Assembly (NCBI GenBank): GCA_030015575.1 | Contig: JASDDO010000016.1 | Location: forward strand, 112,239,241-112,303,240 | From: Agapanthus africanus | Lineage: Eukaryota > Streptophyta > Magnoliopsida > Asparagales > Amaryllidaceae | Direction of reading: 5' to 3' | DNA length: 64,000 nucleotides | Part shown: in pieces, positions 32,694-46,273 of the stretch | Numbering within the stretch: the first letter of the stretch is position 1 | Layout: every line of letters begins with the position of its first letter | Program-made: the position numbers and the translations under genes | The notes under the pieces: model-generated | Seen by the model: the letters and a program-made list of their open reading frames with translations, nothing else | Told to the model about the DNA's origin: nothing | The model's database searches: none

Positions 32694-34553
32694 TGTAAGT
32701 CGATGTACTTCACCCCAGAACTTGTGGGGAGGCGGAATTTTCGAAAACGATCATGTTTAAAGAACGAACATCGACTAACCGCTTGAATCGAAGCTAAACT
32801 ATAAATAACCAAACACTAAGTGTTTCTAAAATACGGTGTTTCGGGATTATACCTAATGAATCAACTCCTTCGTCTTTACGAACTCCTTGTTCTCCTCGGC
32901 CTTCTCTAGGTAGTAGACGATCCACCCGAGAGCAAAACTCCAAGCTTCGCCTCTAAACTTGAGGCAACTAACCTTCTTGGATTGCTAATCGAAGAAGATA
33001 GATCGATATAGAGTGATAGTTATGGATTGTTAAGTCTTACTAACCCTTGTACTCAACTCATGAGAAGGGAGGATTAGTCTTGAAGAGGGAGAGCTAGAGG
33101 AGAGAGAAGATGAAAATGAAAATGAGCATTCTTATGAGAATAGTGAATCAAGAAGATATATATCTATCATTTCGTTTTACTAGAAAATAATAAATAATTA
33201 ATTTAGCAACCATGATAGAATATATCTTGTGATGATTCATTAGAATAACAAAATACTTTTATGAATCATCAAGGTGACTCATTTTTACACTCATTTCATT
33301 TTACACCTTAACCTCCTTAGTCACCACCTTCTAGAAGCTTCCCGCAAAATTACGAGAACGCCCCTCCAATCCGTAAAAATACGGAAAAACTTTAGACTGT
33401 AAAAATCCAATAACCGGATACCAGTAACTGGCTTAAACCAAAGCCAACTGGTAAAAACTGTCCGAAAGTCGTACGTGCGTAAACGCACGTATGTGTCCGA
33501 ACCCTTGTCGTAAAACCATACGACCTCTATATCCTTTTGCCTGGAATAGGAAACTCTCTGTGTGGGACTCTAGAGACTCGACTACTACGCTGGCAGTGGG
33601 TTTGACCACAGACCGCAAGCGGCACTAGCTGTACGTAACGGTCCCCAGGTAGTTGTCGATAAGAAGGCCGATGAGGAAACCCATCCGAACTCCTACTGAG
33701 TCTAATGTGACAATCTCCATACAGTCCGGTCCGTTCGTCCAAGACTATCGCATATCCGGCCTAGGGGGCGGCAAGCGTCAGTCCCCTAATGGCTGTATAA
33801 GTCGTGTCGGAGGGAAGCCCATTACACCCTGAGAAACTACTGGAACCTACCAGCAAATCTCGCTTGCCCTGGCCAGGGACTTTGCGTAATGGCTCTCTGA
33901 CACAGCGCGATATCTACTCCCAATACCGGGAGGGACGAATCCTGTCTAACCGCCACTGCCTCCAAGTGCTCGGGACTGCACCCAACTGCTACCTGTTTGC
34001 ATGACTCATTTGAGTCATGGTAGGGTAGTAATCTAAGAACAGTGGGACACACTCGAGGCGAAGTAGCAGTGTCAAGTCTGCGGACTATGCTGTACTCATG
34101 TCACCTGGGAACTGCTCACTGACGACTGGTATAAAACCAACCAACAGTTCCCTGTGAGTCCTGTCCGGTGTACCCGTAACCTAACGAGCACCTGCATAAC
34201 TGACGGCTGTGGGACAGACCATCTCCCCAACTGGGATGAGAAGCGTACACACTAGTCTACTCCGGAGTATCGTTGCTCTGTCTCGATAATCCAACGACTA
34301 GGGACCTGAATAAGGATGTGCTTGTAGACTACCCAGCTCCCACTAGTGTGACTGCCATCACAACGCTGGTAGTCAAGCAGGATCCTAAGAGCGCTATCAA
34401 TACGTATGCTCACATATTAAGATAGAAAAACCAAGTAGCATACTACCATGTTTAGCAAGACTGTTATATACATGTGAATATCCCAAGCTTCCATTAAGTA
34501 ATATACAAACTAGTATGATACAGTAATGGCCTTCTAGGGCATAAACACTAACA
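32694..34553 (-). repeat. 3' LTR of copia F
   Basis: Plus strand TGTAAGTCGATGTACTTCAC to ATAAACACTAACA. It is the reverse of the A-family LTR. Followed on the inside by the PPT. Confidence 0.92.
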
Positions 34554-34564
34554 ATCTCCCACTT
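34554..34564 (-). promoter_or_regulatory. Polypurine tract of copia F
   Basis: ATCTCCCACTT on the plus strand directly after the 3' LTR; AAGTGGGAGAT on the element strand. Confidence 0.85.
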
Positions 34565-34569
34565 GCACT

Positions 34570-37500
34570 AGGGCCATGTACTGGCATATCGAAGACCAAT
34601 GATCTCGAGTAGCCTCTCGAACTGAATCTGAGGTAGGGCCTTTGTGAATGGATCAGCAATGTTTTCTTCTGTTGCAACTCTCCGAACCTCGATCTCCTGA
34701 CGATCAATGATCTCCCTGATCAGGTGATACCGCCTTAAGATGTGTCTGGACTTCTAATAGGACCTTGGTTCCTTTGCTAAAGCTATAGCTCCGTTGTTGT
34801 CGCAATACAAAGTTATTGGATCAACTATGGTAGGAACCACCTGAAGTTCTGTTAGGAACTTCTTCATCCAGACTGCTTCTTTTGCGGCATCGCAAGCAGC
34901 TATATACTCCGCTTCCATAGTCGAGTCAGCAACGGTGTCCTGCTTGGAGCTCTTCCAGCACACCGCCCCTCCATTGAGGGTAAAGACATAACCCGACATG
35001 GACTTGGAATCGTCCTTATCACTTTGGAAGCCGGAATCAGCAAAGGCCTCCATCCTGAGGTCTTTTCCGCCGTAAACCAAGAACATCTCCTTAGTCCTCC
35101 TCAGGTACTTGAGAATGTTCTTTACTGCTATCCAGTGTTTCTCCCCTGGGTCTGACTGATACCGGCTTACCACGCTCAGTGCGTAAGCTACATCTGGTCT
35201 GGTACACAACATCGCATACATTATAGAGCCTACCGCAGAAGCGTAGGGTATAATAGACATGCGTTCCCTTTCCAAATCAGTCTTGGGAGACATCTCTTTG
35301 GAGAGGGTGATTCCGTGACAAGCCGGTAAATTACCGCGCTTAGAATCTTCCATACTGAATCTTTTCAGTATAGTGTCGATATACCTGGACTGCGAAAGTC
35401 CCAACATCCTCTTGGATCTATCACGATAGATCCGGATCCCCAGAATGTAAGAGGCATCACCCAGGTCTTTCATGGAGAACCTTTGTGACAAGAATCCTTT
35501 GACAGATTGTAGCATAGGAATGTCATTTCCTATTAATAGAATGTCATCCACGTACAAGACGACGAATACGACACTTCTGGCCACAACTTTACTATATATG
35601 CACGGTTCATCTGGATTTTTGATAAAGTCATATTCTTTGACTGTCTCATCAAAACAGATGTTCCAACTCCGCGATGCCTGCTTTAGTCCATAAATAGACT
35701 TAAGCAGCTTGCATACTTTCCCGCTGCTCCCACTCTGATTGAAACCCTCTGGCTGATCCATATAGACGCTCTCTTCTAAATTTCCATTCAGAAAAGCCGT
35801 CTTTACGTCCATCTGCCAGATTTCATAATCATGGAAGGCAGCAATTGCAAGAAGGATACGAATGGATTTAAGCATAGCCACTGGAGAAAAAGTTTCGTCA
35901 TAGTCCAAACCAGGTCTTTGACGAAAACCCTTTGCAACAAGTCTAGCTTTATAGGTTTCTACCTGCCCATCTACACCAATCTTTTTCTTGAAGATCCATT
36001 TGCATCCTATGGGTTTTACCCCACCTGGAGCAAAGTCCAAAGTCCATACTTTGTTGGTGTACATGGACTCCATTTCGCTTCGCATTGCATCTAGCTATCG
36101 TACCGAGTCGCCGCTCTGGATGGCCTGCTGGAAGCTAGTAGGTTCATCATCTTCTATGATGCAATCCTCTCTATCCCCGTCTATGAGAAAACCGTAGTAT
36201 CTCTCAGGCGGATGAGATGGTCTACTACTCCTGCGGAGGGGTGCGGGAATGTCCTGTTCTTCTTGAATTTCCGGTTCTACCAAACTTTCAGTAGCAGTTT
36301 GTGGTTCTGGAATTTCTTCCAGTTCTATTTCGCTCCTACTTGTTTCCTTTTCTAAAAACAGATATTCCAGAAAATGGGCATTACGAGAAACAAAGACCTT
36401 TTGTTCCTCTGCGTAATAGAAATAATATCCCTTGGAGTTCTTTGGATATCCCACAAACAAACATTTTACTAATCGTGCCTCGAGCTTGTCCACATGCTGC
36501 TTTTTAATAAAAGCTGGACATCCCCAAATCTTCATATGCTGAAGATGGGGTTTCTTCCCAGTCCACATCTGATATGGAGTGGTAGGCACAGTCTTGGTAG
36601 GAGCCCTGTTCAGAAGATATGCCGCTGATTCTAGCGCATAACCCCAGAAAGATTGCGGTAACTCAGCATTACTCATCATGGATCGTACCATATCCAATAG
36701 GGTTCGATTCCGTCTCTCCGATACACCGTTATGCTGTGGAGTGTACGGAGGAGTAAGTTGAGAGAGAATTCCTTTCTCTTTTAGGTAACCTAGGAACTCG
36801 GCACTCAAGTATTCACCACCTCGATCAGATCTAAGTGTTTTGATACTTTTGCCGGTTTGGTTTTCTACTTCGTTCTTATACTCTTGGAATTTTTCAAAAG
36901 CCTCGGATTTATGTTTCATCAGATAAATAAATCCGTATCTTGAGTAATCATCCGTGAAAGTAATGAAGTAGGAATAACCACCTCTTGCATATGTAGACAT
37001 TGGACCACATACATCGCTGTGTATGAGTCCTAAGAGCTCGCTCGCTCTTACTCCTTGTCCAGTAAATGGAGTCTTTGTCATCTTTCCTTTGAGACAAGAT
37101 TGACAAGTGTCATAAGATTGATATTCGAACGAGTCCAAATATCCTTCTTTATGCAACTTAGTCAACCTTCTCTCATTGATGTGACCTAGTCTACAATGCC
37201 ATAAGAAAGCTTTATTCAAATCTGGAGACTTTCTTTTTAGTGTGTTCTGGACATTGAAAATTTGGAGTTGGTTTAAAACATATATTCCGTTATTTAGTGT
37301 ACCTGACCCAATCAAACCATGATTAAGGTGGATGTTGACAACATCTCTTACAAACGTGAAATCATAACCTTTATTTGATAACAAGGAAACTGATATGATA
37401 TTACACGTTAAGCTGGGTACAAAATAACAGTTATGTAAAACCAAGATGTGTCCACTCGTCAATCCTAGGTGATAATCCCCGACGGACGCAGCTCCCACGC

Positions 37501-38557
37501 TAGCTCCGTTAGCAACCCTGAGGATCATATCACCTTCCTTCAGCACTCTACGGTTTCTCAGTGCCTGCAATGAATTGCAAATATGAGATCCTGATCCGGT
37601 ATCCAATACCCAGGAAGTAGAGTTGATTGACAGACAATTCTCAATTACAAACACACCTGAAGTCGAAGCCACAGCTTGCTTCGGTTCCTGGTTCTTGGCG
37701 TTCCACGCCTTGCAATCCTTCTTCCAGTGCCCTTTCCTGTGACAATGGAAACACTCATCCTGGCCAACTATCGGTACTGCTATCTTTTTCTTTCCCTTCC
37801 CTCCCACCTTACTAACACCTCCTCTAGGTCTGGGTGCGGCCTTCTTCTTCCTTCCTTTGGCCTTAGCCTTGGACCCGGAAGAAGATGCACCGCCAACAAA
37901 CATAGCGGGTGTTTCCCTTGAATTCTTCAAGGTGCCCTCTGCACTCCTTAACATGTTCAGGAGTTCCGGAAGTTCAACTTCTTTTCTTTGAAGTTTGAAG
38001 TTCAGGATAAACTGGGCGTAGGTGTGAGGAAGGGACTGGAGAATAAGGTCTGTATAGAGCTCATTATCCAAAGTCGTCCCAAGGTCTGCGAGCTCTTCTA
38101 TATAGCCGATCATCTTTAGGACATGTTCTCCTACTGATGACCCGACAGCCAACCTCGCTCGAAACAAGTTCTTTGAGGTCTCGTATCTTGCTATACGAGA
38201 TTGCTCTCCATAAAGTTCTTTTGTATGGAGAAATATGCCATCAAGGCCCATATCCTCGTGCCTCCTCTGATGTTCATTGTTCATCGAGGCAAGCACGATG
38301 CACTTGGCTTTCGCGCAATCTAAATCACAGGTTTTGCGGATTTCCTTATCCGCATTGCTGGATTTGGGACCAGGGACAGCAGGTGCCGTAGCGGTGAGGA
38401 CGTGCCCCAATTTGTCATAGGTCAAAGCCATTTTGACATTCCGCAGCCAATCTTTATAGTTTGGCCCTGTCAGTATATTTTTCTCTAAAAGTAACTTAAG
38501 TCCAGTCATTTTCAGGGTCGCTGCAATTAGGAGAGAGAGAAGAAAACTCTTTAGCAT
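34570..38557 (-). pseudogene. Gag-pol of copia F
   Basis: Close relative of the A polyprotein along its whole length. Element-strand order: Gag with LLEKNILTGPNYKDWLRN and zinc knuckle CFHCHRKGHWKKDC (about 37730-37770); protease WVLDTGSGSHIC (about 37600); integrase with WHCRLGHINERRLTKLHKEG, SDRGGEYLSAEF and HNGVSERRNRT (about 37200-36650); RT with QMDVKTAFLNGNLEE and YVDDILLIGNDIPML (about 36080-35350); RNase H with ADSTMEAEYIAACDAAKEA (about 35050-34750). Same upstream TC-rich tract before Gag as in A. It is broken, with about two breaks, and otherwise very well preserved. Confidence 0.9.
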
Positions 38558-39010
38558 GATGCTCTTGCAAGTTTAGAGTGGTTTTTAGTTTATCTAAACT
38601 GGATGGCTCCCACTGTTTCTCAAATCCTTCCTCAAACCATAAAAGAAGAATTAGCCAGGACTATTCTCACCGTACAATACTTGCTTAACCGTTCAACCAG
38701 GCTGGTGTCGGTACTTCGAGGGAGGTTTTCCAACGCTTTCGCGAAGTTCCTTAATTATATAACCTCTTTTCTCTGGGGGCGTAACCCCGCTGACACTTTT
38801 CTGGACACCTACTAGGTTTATAGCATTGATCGTTAAGTGACGAATATCCTGATAAGTAGCATATACTCACAGTAGGATCGGGATCCAAATATCATCGTAT
38901 GATAATGTTGAAGGAGTGCTACCAACATTCATCAAACTCCAAATGGTATGCATCTCTTTGCAAATTTCAGTTTCTTTAGAAATTCCCGATATAAGTTTTT
39001 GCCCCATGCT

Positions 39011-39219
39011 CTTATGACCTTGGCTTTGGTCAAAGTGTCATAAGTCACATGTCAAGTTCTACCCGTCATTATCTTGTCAATTTGAATCCATCCGTATATA
39101 CCCCTGACTTTGGTCAAATGGTAATACGACTGTCCCAAACCAACTCATCTATCTTATGCAACAATTGAAAACCCAGCAGCTACCAAACACTATGCCTTGA
39201 CTTTGGCCAAAATGCATAG
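39011..39219 (-). other. Three leader hairpins with a shared loop, copia F
   Basis: Stems CTTATGAC/GTCATAAG (39011-39018, 39037-39044), CGTAT/ATACG (39093-39097, 39124-39128) and CTATGC/GCATAG (39190-39195, 39214-39219). All three loops hold a CTTGGCTTTGGTCAAAG-like sequence. Confidence 0.75.
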
Positions 39220-40265
39220 CTTGAATACTACTGAATACCCAAATGAAATGACGGAGGGCTATGAATGGTTTTGGCGAAACCGTGAACGTAGTGAACTTGA
39301 TATAACCGAAGGAACCTGATAGCTTTTAAAAGGAGTGGTTAAGGCTCCGCATTTAAAAATATCTGTTTTAAAAATAACCGATTGGTTTCTTTTTAAATTG
39401 TTCCAACGATTTAAACTTGGTTTATTTTCTTTGCATTATAGATAATGCGTCCCATCATTAACCTATCATTGCAGAAAACAACGAAAATATGACGTCCTCT
39501 TATGCCATCCGCATTTGCCACTGGGTCCCGTCATTACCCGTTAGGTTACTTAACTAACGACAGAGTGGGGACTGGGCTAGCGTGGGTGTAAAACATAAGT
39601 GACGTCTAAATAGCTATCATATATATAGATATTTTACATTCGTCTGACGCAATGATAAACATTCCAGAACACAGATAAACTTTATTGGATTTGCAAGCAA
39701 TCTGTATTTCTTTTGAGCCTGCAAGAAAAGACAGATTACACAGTTGTGATGAATAGCCGTTACCCCACCCTCGACCCCTACGGGTACGACAAACTACCCA
39801 CCCGGCAGTTTGTGTACCCCACCTTGGGTCAGTCCTAGGAGCATAAACAGTAAAATGAAATAATACAACGGTGGCTACAACCGCAACCTGGATGTGCCCC
39901 GCAAAATAATATTACAACAAATTACATTTACAACAAATGAATTAAAAGATAACCCATTGCATAACCCCGGCCATACACCACAACAGTCCAATAAAGTTCA
40001 TATGCACAAACAGATAAAACCATTACAGAAATGTGCAACCCCCTGCCAACTGACATACTAGCAGTTAGGGGAGGTTTACGAACACATTTATCAATCACAG
40101 ATATAATCCAACATGCAAATACTGTACAATTTCGATCGATTAAACGTATTTAATATTGCTCCAAAAACTGCTCTGTTAAACTGAAACCTGAGCAAAATTA
40201 AAATATTCCAGAAAATCCCAAATATTGCACAGAAGCAACAGAAGAAAAATCGGCCCCTGACTCGC

Positions 40266-40326
40266 CAACTCGGCGGCGGAACCGCGGCGACTCAGTAGGG
40301 TGAGGCCGCGGTTCCGCGGCGAGTTC
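40266..40326 (-). other. GC-rich leader hairpin, copia F
   Basis: Arms containing GGCGGAACCGCGGC and GCCGCGGTTCCGCGGC pair across a loop of about 16 bases, with AACTC/GAGTT extending the stem. Counterpart of 3028-3074 in A. Confidence 0.8.
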
Positions 40327-40515
40327 GACGATTCAGCGGACTGTTTTTCTTGGGTGTTCTTCTGTGGTCTTTTCTAGCTCTCTGAACATCCCTGAAAAAT
40401 TTTTGGACATCATTTTAAAATCGACAGAAACTGATGCTTTTTAGGATTTTCCGGCTTCGTTTTTCCGTTCGAAATTCGTACAAATTTGCAATAAAGTTAT
40501 TTATTGTTTAGCGAG

Positions 40516-40527
40516 GCTCTGATACCA
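40516..40527 (-). promoter_or_regulatory. Primer-binding site of copia F
   Basis: GCTCTGATACCA on the plus strand, TGGTATCAGAGC on the element strand, one base from the 5' LTR. Confidence 0.92.
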
Positions 40528-40528
40528 C

Positions 40529-42406
40529 TGTAAGTCGATGTACTTCACCCCAGAACTTGTGGGGAGGCGGAATTTTCGAAAACGATCATGTTTAAAGAAC
40601 GAACATCGACTAACCGCTTGAATCGAAGCTAAACTATAAATAACCAAACACTAAGTGTTTCTAAAATACGGTGTTTCGGGATTATACCTAATGAATCAAC
40701 TCCTTCGTCTTTACGAACTCCTTGTTCTCCTCGGCCTTCTCTAGGTAGTAGACGATCCACCCGAGAGCAAAACTCCAAGCTTCGCCTCTAAACTTGAGTC
40801 AACTAACCTTCTTAGATTGCTAATCGAAGAAGATAGATCGATATAGAGTGATAGTTATGGATTGTTAAGTCTTACTAACCCTTGTACTCAACTCATGAGA
40901 AGGGAGGATTAGTCTTGAAGAGGGAGAGCTAGAGGAGAGAGAAGATGAAAATGAAAATGAGCATTCTTATGAGAATAGTGAATCAAGAAGATATATATCT
41001 ATCATTTCTTTTTACTAGAAAATAATAAATAATTAATTTAGCAACCATGATAGAATATATCTTGTGATGATTCATTAGAATGACAAAATACTTTTATGAA
41101 TCATCAAGGTGACTCATTTTTACACTCATTTCATTTTACACCTTAACCTCCTTAGTCACCACCTTCTAGAAGCTTCCCGCAAAATTACGAGAACGCCCCT
41201 CCAATCCGTAAAAATACGGAAAAACTTTAGACTGTAAAAATCCAATAACCGGATACCAGTAACTGGCTTAAACCAAAGCCAACTGGTAAAAACTGTCCGA
41301 AAGTCGTACGTGCGTAAACGCACGTATGTGTCCAAACCCTTGTCGTAAAACCATACGACCTCTATATCCTTTTGCCTGGAATAGGAAACTCTCTGTGTGG
41401 GACTCTAGAGATTCGACTACTACGCTGGCAGTGGGTTTGACCACAGACCGCAAGCGGCACTAGCTGTACGTAACGGTCCCCAGGTAGTTGTCGATAAGAA
41501 GGCCGATGAGGAAACCCATCCGAACTCCTACTGAGTCTAATGTGACAATCTCCATACAGTCCGGTCCGTTCGTCCAAGACTATCGCATATCCGGCCTAGG
41601 GGGCGGCAAGCATCAGTCCCCTAATGGCTGTATAAGTCGTGTCGGAGGGAAGCCCATTACACCCTGAGAAACTACTGGAACCTACCAGCAAATCTCGCTT
41701 GCCCTGGCCAGGGACTTTGCGTAATGGATCTCTGACACAGCACGATATCTACTCCCAATACCGGGAGGGACGAATCCTGTCTAACAGCCACTGCCTCCAA
41801 GTGCTCGGGACTGCACCCAACTGCTACCTGTTTGCATGACTCATTTGAGTCATGGTAGGGTAGTAATCTAAGAACAGTGGGACACACTCGAGGCGAAGTA
41901 GCAGTGTCAAGTCTGCGGACTATGCTGTACTCATGTCACCTGGGAACTGCTCACTGACGACTGGTATAAAACCAACCAACAGTTCCCTGTGAGTCCTGTC
42001 CGGTGTACCCGTAACCTAACGAGCACCTGCATACTATCTCCAGTACGACGTACTGACGGCTGTGGGACAGACCATCTCCCCAACTGGGATGAGAAGCGTA
42101 CACACTAGTCTACTCCGGAGTATCGATGCTCTGTCTCGATAATCCAACGACTAGGGACCTGAATAAGGATGTGCTTGTAGACTACCCAGCTCCCACTAGT
42201 GTGACTGCCATCACAACGCTGGTAGTCAAGCAGGATCCTAAGAGCTCTATCAATACGTATGCTCACATATTAAGATAGAAAAACCAAGTAGCATACTACC
42301 ATGTTTAGCAAGACTGTTATATACATGTGAATATCCCAAGCTTCCATTAAGTAATATACAAACTAGTATGATACAGTAATGGCCTTCTAGGGCATAAACA
42401 CTAACA
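40529..42406 (-). repeat. 5' LTR of copia F
   Basis: 1878 bp, TGTAAGTCGATG to CACTAACA on the plus strand. Followed by ACGAA and the resumption of D's integrase. Confidence 0.92.
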
Positions 42407-43820
42407 ACGAATGCTTGGGATTTCCAATAAACTTGCACAGGACTGACCTTGCCTCGAGCTTGTCCGGATTTTGTGTTTTTACATACGCCAGACAACCCCA
42501 TATCTTAATGTAATTAAGATATGGTCTCTTTCCTTTCCATATCTCATATGGAGTGGTTGGCACAGATTTGGTGGGAACCCTATTCAGTAGGTCTATGGCT
42601 GTCTCAAGCACATACCCCCAGAAGGAAACAGGTAACTCAGCAGTGCTCATCATAGAGCGCACCATATCTAATAGGGTACGATTCCTTCACTCCGATACGC
42701 CGTTGTGCTGTGGTGTATAAGGAGGAGTAAACTGAGATAGAATCCCATTCTCTTTTAGATAGTCCAGAAATTCATTGCTCAAGTATTCTCCTCCTCGATC
42801 AGATCGAAGGATTTTAATACTTTTGCCTGTTTGGTTCTCTAATTCGTTCTTATATTCTCTGAATTTCTCAAAAGCTTCAGACTTGTGTTTCATCAGGAAC
42901 ACATGTCCGTATCTTGAGAGATCGTCAGTGAATGTAATGAAGTAGGAAGAACCGTTCCTGGCATGTATAGACATGGGACCGCATACATCACTATGTACCC
43001 GTCCTAAGAGTTCCTCAACTCTTTCTCCATGTCTACTAAACGGAGTTTTGGTCATTTTACCTTTGAGACATGAATGGCAAGTATCATAAGATGATAATTC
43101 GAACGGATTCAAATATCCATTCTTATGTAACTTAGCTAGTCGTGTCGCATTGATATGACCAAGTCTACAATGCCATAAGAAGGATTCGTTCATTTCTGAA
43201 CTCTTCCTCTTGTGTGTGTTTTGTATATTAAGGACTGTATTTTGATTGAGAATGAATATGCCATTATGTAACGAGCCTGATCCAATCAACTTTTGATTTA
43301 GGAAGATGTTCATAACATTATCCTGTATTACAAAATTATACCCTTTTTTACTTAATAAAGAAACCGATATAATGTTGCACATCATGTTCGGTATATAATA
43401 GCACTTATTCAGAATCAATGTATTACTACTTGGTAATACAAGGTGATATTCGCCAACTGCTTTGGCTACAATATTTGTACCATTCCCTACTTGTACGGAA
43501 TGATCACCCTTTCCCAGTTCTCTACCTTTACGTAGCCTACGTAACAATTTACATATGTGGGATCCCGATCCGGTATCCAATACCCAGGACGTAGGGTGAA
43601 CTGAGAAACAGTTCTCAATAACTAACACACGCGAAGAAGATGCATCAACATGCTTGTTCTTCGTTTGGGCGGCGTGAGAATCCAGATATTCTCCTATTTC
43701 CTGTTTAGTCTTACAACACTTATAAGAAAGAACGGGACCAATGTTCCCTTGCTCAGTATAATAAGCGGGTTCAGTCAATACATCTATATTATTACCTTGA
43801 TTAAGGCCTGACATGGTCGC
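42407..43820 (-). pseudogene. Copia D: N-terminal segment, protease, integrase
   Basis: Minus strand. It begins near 43814 with MSGLNQGNNIDVLTEPAYY, then protease WVLDTGSGSHICKLLRRL about 75 residues later, integrase zinc region WHCRLGHINATRLAKLHKNG with CHSCLKGKMTKTPF, core HSDVCGPMSIHARNGSSYF, ILRSDRGGEYLSNEFLDY and TPPYTPQHNGVSE, then MVRSMMSTAELPVSFWGYVLETA. A 375-codon stretch is open (43814-42687). No Gag capsid domain or zinc knuckle lies before the protease. The same short N-terminus is present in B and E, so this is a family trait. Moderately decayed, with a few breaks. Confidence 0.88.
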
Positions 43821-44261
43821 TACCTGGAGAGAGAGAGAGAAGGAAACACTTTAGCGTATGCTCTTGCAAGATTAGATTGGTTATTATCTTCTCTAATCAG
43901 GATGTCTCCCACTGTTTTCATCAAATCATCCTTCAAACCCTAAAAAGTAAGATTAGCTGGGATTAATTACACCCTACAATTTCGTCAATCTTTCAGCCAG
44001 ATCAGTATTGGTAATTTGAGGGAGGTTCCCCGTGCTTTCGCATGGATCTAATTAAAATAAACCTCGTTTTCCCAGAGGCATAACCCCATTAACACCTTTC
44101 TAGACACCTACTTAATCGGCTAATTGTCCTGTGTAAAATTCTCCCAGGAGTAACTCTTACTTGCAGTGGGTATCGGGATCTATCTATCTCATAGAAGGTA
44201 TGCGATCTCATTGCAAATTTGAACACTTGAAATTCCCGATATTATCTTTTACCCCTAGCGT

Positions 44262-44471
44262 GCTATGACCTTGTCGCATGCCAAACAACCAATAGTCCGC
44301 TAGTCAAGTTCAACCCGTACATTTCGTGATTGAATTAAACCCACTCGTATGACCCTTGACGCATGCCAAACAACACCGTACGAATACCCTAATCCAATCG
44401 CATCTCATGCTACAGATGAGTAGTAATTAGCTACCGTACACTACGCCTTGACGCATGCCAAACTACCGTAG
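44262..44471 (-). other. Three leader hairpins with a shared loop, copia D
   Basis: Cores TTGTCGCATGCCAAAC (44271-44286), TTGACGCATGCCAAAC (44356-44371) and TTGACGCATGCCAAAC (44448-44463). All contain the palindrome GCATGC. The last has a clear stem CTACG/CGTAG (44441-44445, 44467-44471); the others have weaker stems. Confidence 0.7.
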
Positions 44472-45170
44472 CACGAATACTAAATATTACTTATCTGAAA
44501 TGACGGAGGGCTACGCAGGTTTTTCAAAAAACCATGAGCGTAATGAACTTGATATCGTTGTAGAAACAAGAGATTTTAAAAAGGAGTGTCTTTGAGGCTT
44601 TTCCAGTTTCGCTGAAGAGGTCACTCCCGGTGATGGGATCTCGGCTCTTTCCTCATCGAATAAGGTGCAGGGTATATCATATATACCGCTGTGTAAAGCA
44701 AACCTATAGAAGCAATCAAAAACTAATCCGTGAGTTTGTAGTATCTGCCAGTTCTGGTAAAAAGCTCACTCCCGGTGAAGGGATCTCGGCTCTTTCCTTA
44801 TCGAATAAGGTGCAGGGTATATCATATATAACGCTGTGCAAAGTAAAACTGTAGCTACCCTTTTTATAAGTTTTGATTCTACAACATTTTTTTGGATTCT
44901 TTTCTTTTATTAATCTCATTAATAAATCCCATCAGTTATGCTTCCTAAGCATTACAGAAGAAACGAAAGCTGTAATATTTATATATCATATATATAGTAT
45001 AAGCATTCGTCTCAGGCAGTAATATGATTTCATCACAGAACATTGCAGCAGAAGATAACATATGAAATATTGGATATACTACGACGTCTGTGTTTTACAT
45101 CGAGCCTGTATAAAACACGGATTCCACGGTCGCGATGCATAGCTAAACCCACATCCCTAGACCCCTACGA

Positions 45171-45268
45171 GAGCGGCAAGCAACACTGCCAATTCTAGGG
45201 TTAGGAGACCCGGTCTCAACTCCTCGAGATGGTCTCCCACTAGACCCTAGAACCCGGTTACTTGTGCT
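45171..45268 (-). other. Nested leader hairpin, copia D
   Basis: GAGC-GGCAAG, AATTCTAGGGT and GGAGACC pair in order with GGTCTCC, ACCCTAGAA and CTTGTGCTC, giving a multi-tier stem. Counterpart of 54003-54101 in E. Confidence 0.7.
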
Positions 45269-46222
45269 CCCCTCCTTGGGTCTACCTAATGCAGAAAAGT
45301 AAATAATTTACAATGGTGACATCATCCTCATCCCGGAAGTGCCCCAATAAAAGAATATTACATACAAATGAATTTTACATGAATGAAAACAAAAACCCTT
45401 ATCTCACATAAAACCCCCGGCTATTCAGAACACGACGATCCAATATAACATATCACAGCAACACATAATATTTCATATCATCAACGTAAGCAAGTATGCA
45501 TATCCCGATTGTCGTTGATGTATAGCAACGAAGCCGGCGATAAACCATATACTACGCTTACGGTCACATAAAAGAAAGTGTAAAACTACAACATTTGGAA
45601 TCCACAATCACTTTAGACATCATAAATCTGAAATATCACATACTTCGCATTTCATGCCTAACTTATATGAATTCCACTTATTGAATCACATTCCATATAA
45701 ATAGACAATATTAAACTTTCCGATCGAATAATCAAATACCCAAAAATTCCCAAATAGCTCAACACTTGAGCGGAGTTCAAAAAATCCCAGAACATGTCAC
45801 CGCCCCAATGAACAAGCCGTAGAAGGGTCAAACCAATGCCTCACATATGGCAACGCTAAACTACAACAAACCCAAGGGTTCAGTGGATGTTTTGACGGTC
45901 ACATAATCGAGTTAAAGTTACGTTCTTCTAGAGGGTCCATAGATATGCTTGCATGTTTTTCCGAAAGTTTTAAACTCAAGAAATATTCAACACTTTAAAA
46001 ATTTTCGTGTCGGGAAAAAGTGAGTTATTGATATCCGTTCGAACATTTTGACACGTTCTAAATTATCCGGAAAACTAAACGAAATTAAACTTTCCGATCA
46101 AATCAACGAATCCAAAAGATCTCCAGAAAACTTAACACTTGAGTAAGATTAAAAATTCCCAGAAGCATGTAGTAATAGCTACGGATGAACCCTAGAAAAA
46201 CCAATCACTGACACACAAGTAC

Positions 46223-46273
46223 GGCCGCGGAACCGCCGCCAGAAGCATGTTAAGGCCGCGGTTCCGCGGCGCC
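46223..46273 (-). other. GC-rich leader hairpin, copia D
   Basis: GGCCGCGGAACCGC (from 46223) pairs with GCGGTTCCGCGGC (to about 46271) across a loop holding AGAAGCATGTTAAG. Confidence 0.75.

Larger units (their letters stand above)
38558..40515 (-). other. Structured leader of copia F
   Basis: Minus-strand leader of about 1.96 kb, the same layout as A. Plus coordinates: shared-loop hairpins at 39011-39044, 39093-39128 and 39190-39219; GTTAG palindrome near 39540; GGTACGACAAACT hairpin near 39782-39820; GC hairpin 40266-40326. Confidence 0.7.
32694..42406 (-). mobile_element. Copia element F, same family as A, nested in D
   Basis: LTRs 32694-34553 (1860 bp) and 40529-42406 (1878 bp) differ by about a dozen substitutions by hand count (about 0.6 %) plus a small length difference. 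The target duplication ACGAA (32689-32693, 42407-42411) is perfect. All parts are present: PBS, leader, Gag, PR, IN, RT, RH, PPT. It is nearly whole, with about two breaks in the coding region. Roughly half the age of A by LTR distance and younger than its host D. Confidence 0.93.
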
